A DNA stretch of 64,000 bases from Chersky-840 sp963811775 (lineage in GTDB: Bacteria > Actinomycetota > Acidimicrobiia > Acidimicrobiales > UBA8190), in the NCBI GenBank assembly GCA_963811775.1, contig CAWESO010000014.1, positions 1 to 64,000 on the forward strand. The letters are read 5' to 3'. A program made the position numbers and the translations under genes. Within the stretch, counting starts at the first letter, position 1, and each line of letters starts with the position of its first letter. The notes beneath the pieces were generated by a model. It was given only the letters and a program-made list of their open reading frames with translations, did not search any database and was not told the DNA's origin. This document shows, piece after piece, positions 35,281 through 43,571 of the stretch.

Positions 35281-36831
35281 TCAGTTGACCTGACGTTCGT
35301 GGCCTTCCCAGTAGGGCTGGCGCAGCTTGTACTTCTGGAGCTTGCCCGTGGCGGTGCGGGTCAGCCCGTCGCGCAGCTCCACCGACGTCGGTGCTTTGAA
35401 GTGGGCCAACCGGGCGCGACAGAACTCGATGAGCTCCTCCTCGGTGGCGACGGCGCCGGGGCGCAGCACGACCAGGGCCTTCACCGTCTCCCCCCACTTG
35501 TCGTCGGGGACGCCGATGACCGCCGCCTCGGCCACCGCGGCGTGTCGGTAGAGGCAGTCCTCCACCTCGATCGAGGACACGTTCTCGCCGCCGGTGATGA
35601 TGACGTCCTTCTTGCGGTCCGCGATCACGGTGTAGGGCCCGTCGAGATACCCGCCGTCCCCGGTGTGGAACCAGCCTCCTTCGAGGGCGGCGGCCGTGGC
35701 CTCGGGCTGTTTCCAGTAGCCGTCGAACACGTGGTTGGTCCGGGCCAGGATCTCCCCGTCCTCGTCCACGCGCATGCGCACCCCGACGGCGGGAACCCCC
35801 GCCCGGGCCAGCTTGGCGGCCCGCACGGCGCGGTCGAGGTCGTCCCACTCCGACGGGGCCCGGTTGATGGTGAGCAGCGGGGTGGTCTCGGTGAGCCCGT
35901 AGATCTGGATGAACTCCCACCCGAGCTCGGCCTCGACCGCCTCGATGGCCTTCGAGGGCGGCGGTGCGCCGGCGACGACCACGCGCACGGTGCCGCGCCC
36001 GGGGACGTCCTGGCCCCGCTCCCGCCGGGCGGAGGCGGCACCGAGGATGGCGGCCACCACCGCCGGTGCCCCGCACAGCATGGTGACCCCTTCGGTCTCG
36101 ATGCGGGCCAGGATCTCCTCGCCGTCGATCTTGCGCACGACCACGTGGCGGCCGCCCATGGCCGTCACGGCGTAGGGCATCCCCCACCCGTTGCAGTGGA
36201 ACATGGGCAGGGTGTGCAGCAGCGTGTCGCGCTCGCTCACGGTGGTGTGCCATCCGAACACGGCGGCGTTGAGCCAGCAGTTCCGGTGGGTGAGCTGGAC
36301 CCCCTTCGGGCGCGCCGTCGTTCCCGAGGTGTAGTTGATGGAGCACGTCGCTGCTTCGTCACCGTGCCAGCGCGCCGGTTGGGCACCGGGGGGAGCGGGT
36401 GCGAACAGCTCGGCGTCCTCGCTCCCGTCGAGCACCATCCGCACCTTGGCCGACACCCCGCCCAGGGGTTGCTCGATCTCGGGGTCGACGAGCAGCACCG
36501 AGGCTCCCGAGTGCTCGACGATGTAGGCGACCTCGTCGGCGTTGAGTCGGAAGTTGATGGGGACGAGCACGCGCCCGAACCCGCTCACCCCGAAGTACGA
36601 GATGAGGAACCGGGCCGAATTCGGGCTCACGATGGCCACCCGCTCGCCATGGCCGATCCCCATGGCGTCGAAGGCGAGCGCCATGCCCCGGGCCCGGTCG
36701 TGCATGTCCGCGTAGGTGATGGCCCCGAGGGACCCCGCCACACCCGGCTCGTCGACCACCGCCACCCGGTCCGCGCCGTGCACGAGCGCGGCACGTTCGA
36801 GGAAGTCACCGATCGTGAGCGGGACGTGCAT
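35281..36831 (-). CDS. Acyl-CoA synthetase (AMP-dependent ligase)
   Basis: A 516-residue AMP-binding enzyme of the fatty/aryl acyl-CoA synthetase family. Motifs: phosphate loop YTSGTTARPKGV, LPMFHCNGWG, YGLTETTP, GWFHTGDGGYLDG and DRKKDVIITGGENVSSIEVE, ending with the adenylation lysine in TATGKLQK. It activates a carboxylic acid to its CoA thioester through an acyl-AMP; chain length or aromatic preference cannot be read off. It lies upstream of the thioesterase/AKR pair with 63 bases between, so possibly one transcript. The FAD oxidoreductase is divergent. Confidence 0.92.
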   Translation of the reverse strand: MHVPLTIGDFLERAALVHGADRVAVVDEPGVAGSLGAITYADMHDRARGMALAFDAMGIGHGERVAIVSPNSARFLISYFGVSGFGRVLVPINFRLNADEVAYIVEHSGASVLLVDPEIEQPLGGVSAKVRMVLDGSEDAELFAPAPPGAQPARWHGDEAATCSINYTSGTTARPKGVQLTHRNCWLNAAVFGWHTTVSERDTLLHTLPMFHCNGWGMPYAVTAMGGRHVVVRKIDGEEILARIETEGVTMLCGAPAVVAAILGAASARRERGQDVPGRGTVRVVVAGAPPPSKAIEAVEAELGWEFIQIYGLTETTPLLTINRAPSEWDDLDRAVRAAKLARAGVPAVGVRMRVDEDGEILARTNHVFDGYWKQPEATAAALEGGWFHTGDGGYLDGPYTVIADRKKDVIITGGENVSSIEVEDCLYRHAAVAEAAVIGVPDDKWGETVKALVVLRPGAVATEEELIEFCRARLAHFKAPTSVELRDGLTRTATGKLQKYKLRQPYWEGHERQVN

Positions 36832-36989
36832 GGTCGCTCCTTCGGTCCCGGCGTCGTCGGGTCCGGGACTCCCGTCCGATCATCTCAGATGGGCCCGGGC
36901 TCCGCCGAGAGCGGTCGTCGGGGTGCCGCTGGTAGCTTGCGACTGTCGGAGAGGTCCAAGACCGGCAGTGGCATCGAACGGAGATGCAT

Positions 36990-38405
36990 ATGGCACAGAT
37001 CGTGGTCGCCGGAGGGGGAGTGGCGGGACTCTCGGCGGCGATGCTCCTCGCCCGAGACGGACACGACGTCACGTTGCTCGAGCGCGACGCGGCCGAGCCC
37101 CCGTCCCCGGCCGAGGCGTGGGACACCTGGGAGCGCCGTGGCGTCAACCAATTCAGGCTGCTGCACTTCTTCCAGCCCCGGTTCCGCCTCGCTCTCGCGC
37201 ACGAGCTGCCCGACGTAGCCAAGGCGCTCGAGTCCGCCGGCGCCCTCCGGCTCAACCTGATCGAGGTCGTGCCGGACGAGCTGACCGGCGGCGCGCGTCC
37301 CGGGGACGACGATTTTGAGGCCCTGACGGGCCGCCGGCCCGTGGTCGAAGCCGTCATGGGCACCGCCGCCGCGTCGACCCCGGGCGTGACGGTGCGCCGG
37401 GGTGTCGCCGTCGGGGGTCTCGTCGTCGGCGCCCAGGCCGTGCCGGGCATTCCCCATGTCACCGGCGTGCGGACCGCCGCGGGGGAGGACATCGCCGCCG
37501 ATCTCGTCGTCGACGCCACCGGACGACGGTCGGCCCTGCCCAACTGGCTCGATGCGGCCGGGGCGCGCCGCCCCGTCGAAGAGCTCGAGGACTCGGGCTT
37601 CGTGTACTACGGCCGCCATTTCCGCTCGCCCGACGGCACCACGCCGCCGATCATGGGTCCACTGCTGCAGGGCTACGGCAGCATCTCGATCCTCACCCTC
37701 CCCGCCGACAACGGCACCTGGGGGATCGGCGTGATCGCCAGCGCCGCCGACAAGGCCATGCGGGGCCTGCGCGACACCGAGCGGTGGACCGCCCTCGTCG
37801 CCAGCCTCCCCCTGGTCGCACACTGGCTCGACGGCCAGCCCCTCGGCGAGGGTGTCGACGTCATGGCCAAGATCGAGGACCGATGCCGCAGCTTCACCGT
37901 GGACGGGGCGCCGGTGGCCACCGGGATCGCCGCGGTGGCGGACTCGTGGGCGTGCACCAACCCGTCGCTGGGGCGCGGTGCGTCGATCGGGATGATGCAC
38001 TGTCTGGCCCTGCGCGACACGCTGCGCTTGTCTGGGGCCGACGACCCCGCTGCCTTCAGCGCCGCGTGGGCACAGGCCACCGCCACCACGGTCGAGCCGT
38101 GGTACCGGGCCACGCTGTCGTTCGACCGGCACCGTCTGGCCGAGATCGACGCGGAGATCGCCGGCGAGGTGTACCGGCCCGACGGCGACGACTGGGCCAT
38201 CGTCCAGAGCCTGTTCTTCGCCGCCGGCCAGGACCCCGACTGCCTCCGGGCCGCGATCTCGATCCAGGGTCTCGTACGCGGTCCCGGCGAGGTGTTCGCC
38301 GACGCCTCTCTGTTCGACAAGGTGCTGACGTTGGGCGCCGGCTGGCAGGATGCGCCGGCCTTCGGGCCGGACCGGGCTGAGATCGTGTCCATCGTGACGG
38401 CTTGA
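36990..38405 (+). CDS. FAD-dependent oxidoreductase
   Basis: A 471-residue flavoprotein of the PHBH/halogenase-like superfamily. The N-terminal Rossmann motif is VVAGGGVAGLSAAMLLARDG, ending with LLERD (ribose contact). A second flavin motif around VVDATGRRSALPNWL and a third, GVADSW-like (here AVADSWACTNPSLGRG) support it. A GGAG at 36980-36983 favours the ATG at 36990 over the upstream one at 36984. Substrate unknown; context is acyl-CoA and hydrophobic-compound metabolism. Followed 40 bases later by the epoxide-hydrolase-like gene, probably co-transcribed. Confidence 0.88.
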   Translation: MAQIVVAGGGVAGLSAAMLLARDGHDVTLLERDAAEPPSPAEAWDTWERRGVNQFRLLHFFQPRFRLALAHELPDVAKALESAGALRLNLIEVVPDELTGGARPGDDDFEALTGRRPVVEAVMGTAAASTPGVTVRRGVAVGGLVVGAQAVPGIPHVTGVRTAAGEDIAADLVVDATGRRSALPNWLDAAGARRPVEELEDSGFVYYGRHFRSPDGTTPPIMGPLLQGYGSISILTLPADNGTWGIGVIASAADKAMRGLRDTERWTALVASLPLVAHWLDGQPLGEGVDVMAKIEDRCRSFTVDGAPVATGIAAVADSWACTNPSLGRGASIGMMHCLALRDTLRLSGADDPAAFSAAWAQATATTVEPWYRATLSFDRHRLAEIDAEIAGEVYRPDGDDWAIVQSLFFAAGQDPDCLRAAISIQGLVRGPGEVFADASLFDKVLTLGAGWQDAPAFGPDRAEIVSIVTA

Positions 38406-38445
38406 GACGATTCGAGCCCTTCGGGGCCGCGGCGAAAAGAGAGAG

Positions 38446-39261
38446 ATGATGCGCGTCGACGTGAACGGTGTGGGCATCGAGTACGAGGTGTCGGGGGAGG
38501 GGCCGCCCGTCGTGCTCCTCCACGGCTTCCCCGACAGCGGTCGCCTGTGGCGGAACCAGGTCTCTGCCCTCGTCGACGCCGGGTTCTCCACCGTGGTCCC
38601 CGACCTGCGGGGATACGGTGCCTCGGACCAGCCCTCGGAGGTGGAGGCCTACTCCATTCCCTTTCTGGCCGGAGACGTCGTGGCCATCCTCGACGCGCTG
38701 GGCATCGAGCGCGCCCACATCGTGGGCCACGACTGGGGAGCAGCGCTGGCGTGGGCGTTCGGCTCGCTGCTGCCCGACCGCGTCGACCACCTCGTGGCGC
38801 TGTCGGTGGGCCATCCCACCTCGTTCGTCTCCGCCGGCTACGCCCAGCGCGAGAAGTCGTGGTACATGCTGCTGTTCCAATTCGAGGGCGTGGCCGAGCA
38901 GTGGTTGTCCAACGACGACTGGGCCAATCTCCGCGCCTGGGGAGGCCACCCCGACATCGACGGCGTCATCGCCGACCTCGAGGCCACCAAGTCGCTCACG
39001 CCCGCCCTCAACTGGTACCGCGCCAACGTGCCGCCCGAGTCGTTCGTGCAGCCACCCATGGAGCTCCCGGCCGTGGCCGCACCCACCATGGGGGTGTGGA
39101 GCAGTGGCGACTTCGCCCTCACCGAGGCGCAGATGACCGGGTCCCAAGCCCAGGTCTCAGGTCCGTGGCGCTACGAACGGATCGAAGGGCCCGGGCACTG
39201 GATGCAGCTCGAGGCGCCCGACGCCGTCAACGAGCTGCTGCTCGACTTCCTGCCCCGGTGA
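38446..39261 (+). CDS. Alpha/beta hydrolase, epoxide-hydrolase-like
   Basis: A 271-residue alpha/beta hydrolase. The oxyanion motif is LLHGFPDS (HGFP, residues 26-29) and the nucleophile elbow GHDWGA carries Asp (D96) rather than Ser, as in epoxide hydrolases and haloalkane dehalogenases. Cap-domain segments (SWYMLLFQFEGVAEQWL, LNWYRAN) fit the epoxide-hydrolase branch. The catalytic His is in GPGHWMQ and the acid may be in SSGDFAL. A GAGAGAG purine run lies directly before the start. Likely in an operon with the preceding flavoprotein. Confidence 0.88.
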   Translation: MMRVDVNGVGIEYEVSGEGPPVVLLHGFPDSGRLWRNQVSALVDAGFSTVVPDLRGYGASDQPSEVEAYSIPFLAGDVVAILDALGIERAHIVGHDWGAALAWAFGSLLPDRVDHLVALSVGHPTSFVSAGYAQREKSWYMLLFQFEGVAEQWLSNDDWANLRAWGGHPDIDGVIADLEATKSLTPALNWYRANVPPESFVQPPMELPAVAAPTMGVWSSGDFALTEAQMTGSQAQVSGPWRYERIEGPGHWMQLEAPDAVNELLLDFLPR

Positions 39262-39332
39262 GCTGCTGAGGGCTCTGCGCCGTGTTCTCGACGGCCGACG
39301 AACCGAGCACGACATCCTCCATGTGAGGGCAG

Positions 39333-41831
39333 TCATTCGACCCGGAGGAGCAAGGCGGTGGGCGTGCGCGCCGCGATCCGACCAGGAATGACCGCGACCA
39401 GATTGCCGAGCACGATCGCCCCCAGCCCGATCGCCGTCACCAGGAGGGTGGGGACGACCGGAACCGGGATGGCCCGGATGCCCTGGGCGAACAGATCCCA
39501 CAGCTCGCGCCCTAACACGATGCCGAGGGGCACGCCCACCACCGTCCCGATGAGCACGGCCACTGTGGACTGCCAGGCGACGACGGTGGCGAGCTGACGA
39601 CCCGACAATCCGAGCGTCCTCATGATGGCGAAGTCGCGCCGGCGGCGGCGCACCGAGGTCACCAGGGTGATACCGAGCGCCACCACCGCGCCGGCCGCAA
39701 CTCCTGCCCCGAGGACCGTCGGGACGGTCTCGATGGAGCCGGAGCTGACGATCACCTCGGGTCGCAGCACCCCGGTGGGGCCACTGGCGGGCTGGTCCGA
39801 GTCGGCGCGGTTGACCGCACGGGCGACCCCGGCCAGGGACCGCTGGGCCGCCGATGAATCGCCGCCCTTGGTGCGGACGAAGAACACCTGGGGCCCGGGG
39901 ATGGTGTTCCCCTGGGTGTTGCGGATGGCCGCAGGGATGAGCTGGTCGTCGATCAGGGCACCGGTCCCCATGCCGGGGCCCATGATGGCCGGCATCGTCG
40001 CCTTCCCGGCGACGACCAGACGGGTCGTCTGACCCCGCCCGGTCGCCACCTCAAGGGTCGCCCCGAGGTGGGTGTGCAGGGCGGCCATGGTGCTCACCCC
40101 GAGCACGATCTGGTCGGACGAACGCAGGTCGGTTCCTTTGAGCACCGGCGGCTGCACCGGGGCCCCGGGGCGCATGCCGATCGTCGGGATGTCGCGGGAA
40201 CCGTCGATAACCGTCGAGGAGAAGTAGGCCCCGGAGAACTGGATGACCGAGGGGTCGCGGGCGAGCAGCTCGTCGGTGATGTGGGCGGGGAGGTCCTCGT
40301 CGCCCGAGAACGCCGAGAACAGGGCGTAGTTCCAGTTCCACCCGTACCGAGGAGGATGACCGATGAGGGAGTTGAGGCTGGACCCGAATGTCACGGTGGC
40401 GACGACGACCACGATGGCCAGCACGGCGCCCAGGATGGCAGAGCGAACCGGCACGGCTTCGCGTGCATTCCCGGGCTCGAGTGCGAAGCGCAACCCGGTC
40501 ATCGCCGGCGCGGGCAACCCCGACGAGCCCACCGCGCGCGCCAGCCGAGAGGGCCGTTCCGCCCGCTGGCTACGACGTCGCACTCGTTCGGGGGCCATGC
40601 GCAGCGCCAGTCCCAACGCCACCGTCGACATGATCACCACGAGAGCGAGGAACCCGAGGCCGAGGACGGTCCAGTCCCACCCGAAGACATAGGGGTAGAC
40701 GGGGCGCACCGGCCCGAGGGGGAAGAGCGGGGAGAAGAAGAACGCCACCACCGAGGCGAGCATCGCCCCGGCCACGACGGCGACGACCGTGCCGAGGGTG
40801 GCATCGGCCGCGGTGGTGGCGGGGCCGGCCCCGAGCGCCCGGAGCGTCTCGAGATCGAGCGCCTCGGCGCGTCGCTGACGCCCCATGACCTGGCTCACGA
40901 TCACGAGTGCGGCCAGGGCGGCCAGGGCGCCGAACACCGCCAACGCGATCGACTCGGGCCCGATGGCCTGCTCCGCCAGCCCGACCGCGGGCGCACCGGC
41001 GCTGAATCCCGTCGCGCCCAGCAGCTTGCTCGGGAGCATCCGCGACAACTCAGACTCGACCGCCGCCCGGTGGCCCGGGGCGATCCGCAGCGAGCTGTAC
41101 GAGTAGGTCGCGCAGCACGTGTCGAGACGGCGGGTCAGGGCCGGGGTGACGAGGACCGAGGCCGTCCCCGCCGTGTCGTAGTCGTCGTTGACCACGTCCT
41201 GGGGGAACACCACCAGACCGACGATGCGCAGCCGCGCCCGTGCCACCGCAGGCGGGTTGTCGGCTCCCGAGAGAAGCTGTGCGTCGGAATTCAGGGTGAC
41301 GGTGAACGTCGACCCGACGTGGATGCCGAGCTCCTTCCCGGCTTGGGCGTTCATCACCGCCTGGCCCGGGTCGGCCAGGTCGGGAAGGCGGCCCGAGACG
41401 AGCGTCACCCGGTCCTGGGCGAAGTACTCGGTCCCCACAGACCCCTCGAGGGAGGGAGGCTTGGCCCCGGGGCCCACCCGGAGGTGGGCGCCGAGGATCT
41501 GGTCGATGTTGGCGTCGAAGCCGACCACGCTCTGCTGGCTCTCGACGTAGGGCAAGGCCGCAATTCGGCTCGCGGTGGAGGAGCGGTAGCCGCGGTTCTC
41601 CGCTGGCCCGAGGGCCGGGTTCAAGAAGGCGGCGAACACCTGAAGGTCGCTGGGGTTGGTGCTGGCCAGGTAGACGGGGTACGAGGACTGGGTACGACGC
41701 GCACCGGCGATGGCCCCGAGGGCGAGGCCGCCCACCAGTCCCAACAGGAGCACGATGGCCAGGTACCCCCCGCGTCTCCGGCGGAAGGTGGCCCGGAACC
41801 GGTACCACGCCGGAGCGAGCACCTGCCTCAT
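39333..41831 (-). CDS. FtsX-like (MacB-type) ABC permease
   Basis: An 832-residue membrane protein. One helix lies near the N-terminus (YLAIVLLLGLVGGLALGAIAG), followed by a large extracytoplasmic region and a first FtsX domain (about 285-400, with TLRALGAGPATTAADATLG and LRMAPERVRRRSQR), a second extracytoplasmic region from about 470 and a second FtsX domain (about 700-832, RRDFAIMRTLGLSGRQLATVVAWQ). This duplicated layout is typical of ABC4/FtsX-like permeases. No cognate ATPase is next to it, which is unusual. Substrate unknown; lipids or peptides are the usual suspects. Confidence 0.87.
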   Translation of the reverse strand: MRQVLAPAWYRFRATFRRRRGGYLAIVLLLGLVGGLALGAIAGARRTQSSYPVYLASTNPSDLQVFAAFLNPALGPAENRGYRSSTASRIAALPYVESQQSVVGFDANIDQILGAHLRVGPGAKPPSLEGSVGTEYFAQDRVTLVSGRLPDLADPGQAVMNAQAGKELGIHVGSTFTVTLNSDAQLLSGADNPPAVARARLRIVGLVVFPQDVVNDDYDTAGTASVLVTPALTRRLDTCCATYSYSSLRIAPGHRAAVESELSRMLPSKLLGATGFSAGAPAVGLAEQAIGPESIALAVFGALAALAALVIVSQVMGRQRRAEALDLETLRALGAGPATTAADATLGTVVAVVAGAMLASVVAFFFSPLFPLGPVRPVYPYVFGWDWTVLGLGFLALVVIMSTVALGLALRMAPERVRRRSQRAERPSRLARAVGSSGLPAPAMTGLRFALEPGNAREAVPVRSAILGAVLAIVVVVATVTFGSSLNSLIGHPPRYGWNWNYALFSAFSGDEDLPAHITDELLARDPSVIQFSGAYFSSTVIDGSRDIPTIGMRPGAPVQPPVLKGTDLRSSDQIVLGVSTMAALHTHLGATLEVATGRGQTTRLVVAGKATMPAIMGPGMGTGALIDDQLIPAAIRNTQGNTIPGPQVFFVRTKGGDSSAAQRSLAGVARAVNRADSDQPASGPTGVLRPEVIVSSGSIETVPTVLGAGVAAGAVVALGITLVTSVRRRRRDFAIMRTLGLSGRQLATVVAWQSTVAVLIGTVVGVPLGIVLGRELWDLFAQGIRAIPVPVVPTLLVTAIGLGAIVLGNLVAVIPGRIAARTPTALLLRVE

Positions 41832-42072
41832 CGTCGCCTATCTCCAGTCCTGAGAGACAAATGGCCCGGAGCGACTTCGCGCCGGCCGGGGAGCCGTTTT
41901 GTCCCGCGCCCGCACCCGACCAGCATTTCCCACCGGTCTTCGCACAGCCAAGGGTGTCAGCAAGCCAAGGCTCTTCGTACCAGCACCCGTGGGCGGACGC
42001 CCGGCCCGACAACGACGGCCACGCATCGGGCGAGTGCCGGCCGAACCACTGTCTCTGGGTGTCGCCCTGAGG

Positions 42073-42876
42073 TCAGTCGCGGAACTCCGGCGCCCGTCGT
42101 TCGCGTCGGGCCCGGACGGCTTCTTCGAAGTTCTCGGTGGTGAGCCGGACGTAGAGCTGGGTGGTCCCCTCGTGGTCCATGTGGCCCTGCAGGCTGGTGG
42201 CCTCGAGGCTCGACCACAGCATCCGCTTGGTGAGCTCGACGCCCACCCGCGAGAAGCCGATGATGCGCTCGGCGAGGTCGTAGGCGGTGTCGAGGAGCTG
42301 GCCGGCCGGCACCACGGAAGACACGAGCCCGATGCGCTGTGCCTCGAGGGCGTCGACGTCGCGGCCCGTGAGCATGATGTCGAAGGCGCGTGACGAGCCC
42401 ACGGCCCGGGGCAGCAGGTAGCTCAGGCCCAGCTCGCTGGAGGTGAGACCGTTGTTGATGCCCGCGGCGCGGAAGTAGGCCGAGTCGGAGGCGACGCGGA
42501 TGTCGGTGGCGACGCTCAGGCAGAAGCCACCACCGATCGCCGGGCCGCTGATGGCGCCGATGACCGGTTGGTGCATCTTGCGGACGGCACGGATGACGTC
42601 GTCGAGCAGCTCCATGGAGCGCTGCGCGATAGTCGTGCGGGTCAGCCCGGCGATGTTGGGGATGATGCCGGCGTCCTCGAGGTCGGCGCCGGAACAGAAG
42701 GCCCCGCCCGCCCCGGTCAGGACGACCACCCGGGTGTCGTTGTCGGCACTGGCCGCCTCGAGCGCCTCGCGCAACGGGATCATGACGTCGAAGGCCATGG
42801 CGTTCATGCGCTCGGGCCGGTTGAGCGTGACGAGCGTCACGTGGGGGCGCGGCTTGTCGACGAGGACGAAGGGCAT
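42073..42876 (-). CDS. Enoyl-CoA hydratase/isomerase family protein
   Basis: A 267-residue crotonase. The CoA-binding oxyanion-hole segments are GAGGAFCSGADLEDAG and GPAIGGGFCLSVATDIRVAS; the active-site glutamate region reads NNGLTSSELGLSYLLPRAVG, and the trimer-type end FEEAVRARRERRAPEF is common in actinobacterial EchA proteins. The chosen Met follows the end of the preceding gene (stop at 42882) by only 5 bases, so it is probably translated from the same transcript as the acyl-CoA synthetase at 43572. Likely substrate: an enoyl-CoA from side-chain or ring degradation. Confidence 0.92.
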   Translation of the reverse strand: MPFVLVDKPRPHVTLVTLNRPERMNAMAFDVMIPLREALEAASADNDTRVVVLTGAGGAFCSGADLEDAGIIPNIAGLTRTTIAQRSMELLDDVIRAVRKMHQPVIGAISGPAIGGGFCLSVATDIRVASDSAYFRAAGINNGLTSSELGLSYLLPRAVGSSRAFDIMLTGRDVDALEAQRIGLVSSVVPAGQLLDTAYDLAERIIGFSRVGVELTKRMLWSSLEATSLQGHMDHEGTTQLYVRLTTENFEEAVRARRERRAPEFRD

Positions 42877-42881
42877 CGGGC

Positions 42882-43571
42882 TCAGCTCCCTGCCCCCGGC
42901 CGGCCAGTCCCCGTGGCGCCGGGGGACCGGGCCTGGCCCACGAGACGAAAGGTATTGCAGTAGACGACCTGGCCGTGCGCCGCCTTCCAGTCGGCCCAGC
43001 GCTCGAACGCCTCGGTGCGGGCGCCCCCGAAGTACCGGGCCATGTGCCGTGCCATCCCGAGGTAGGCGGCCTCGGGGTCGTCGGCGTCGAGCTCGTAGAA
43101 GTGCATGAAGGCCGGGTCGCCCGGCGCGACGTTCTCGTAGGCGGTGATGTGGGTGAAGCCGGGGACCGAGGCGGCCGCGATGTGCCGGATGTGGACGAAG
43201 TCCGCCCAGTCCCGCATGGCCTGGGCGTGCTCGGGCGCCTGAGGGCTGATCCACACCAGGAGCAGGCCGGTCGTCGGCCGGCCGGTGAGCACGCCCTGGC
43301 TGGGGCGGCGGTAGTGCCGGAAATGGCGGGCCGTGGTGCCCGGGGGCGGCGCCGGTGCCTCGAAGGTGTCGTCGACCTCGGCCACCGCCAGCAGCGTGCC
43401 GTCGTCGACGGCCATGGGAAGCTCGGTCCGGCCCGGGACGTTGTTGGCCCACCACGTCACCCGGTCGACGCCGGCGCGGGCGAGCAGCTCGGGGGCGCGT
43501 GTCGACGCGAAACGGTCAGGGTCGACGTCGCCGAGCTCGAGGTACAGGCCGGTGGTGATGCGGTCTTCCAC
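42882..43571 (-). CDS. Unrecognised protein coupled to acyl-CoA synthetase
   Basis: A 229-residue protein starting at a GTG that directly abuts the stop of the upstream synthetase (TGAGTG), and 5 bases from the next gene. The sequence has two similar-looking halves, each with a ferredoxin-like hint: TTGLYLELGDVDPDRFAST...GVDRVTWWANNV and GLLLVWISPQAPEHAQAMRDW...PGFTHITAYENV, in the style of EthD/dimeric alpha-beta-barrel proteins. It is placed within a beta-oxidation-like operon, so it may be an auxiliary isomerase or carrier; I do not know. No signal or membrane segment. Confidence 0.6.
   Translation of the reverse strand: MEDRITTGLYLELGDVDPDRFASTRAPELLARAGVDRVTWWANNVPGRTELPMAVDDGTLLAVAEVDDTFEAPAPPPGTTARHFRHYRRPSQGVLTGRPTTGLLLVWISPQAPEHAQAMRDWADFVHIRHIAAASVPGFTHITAYENVAPGDPAFMHFYELDADDPEAAYLGMARHMARYFGGARTEAFERWADWKAAHGQVVYCNTFRLVGQARSPGATGTGRPGAGS

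Noticed and set aside
34327..37218. A 963-residue open frame on the plus strand
   Set aside because: It runs antisense to the thioesterase and the acyl-CoA synthetase and lacks any recognisable motif.
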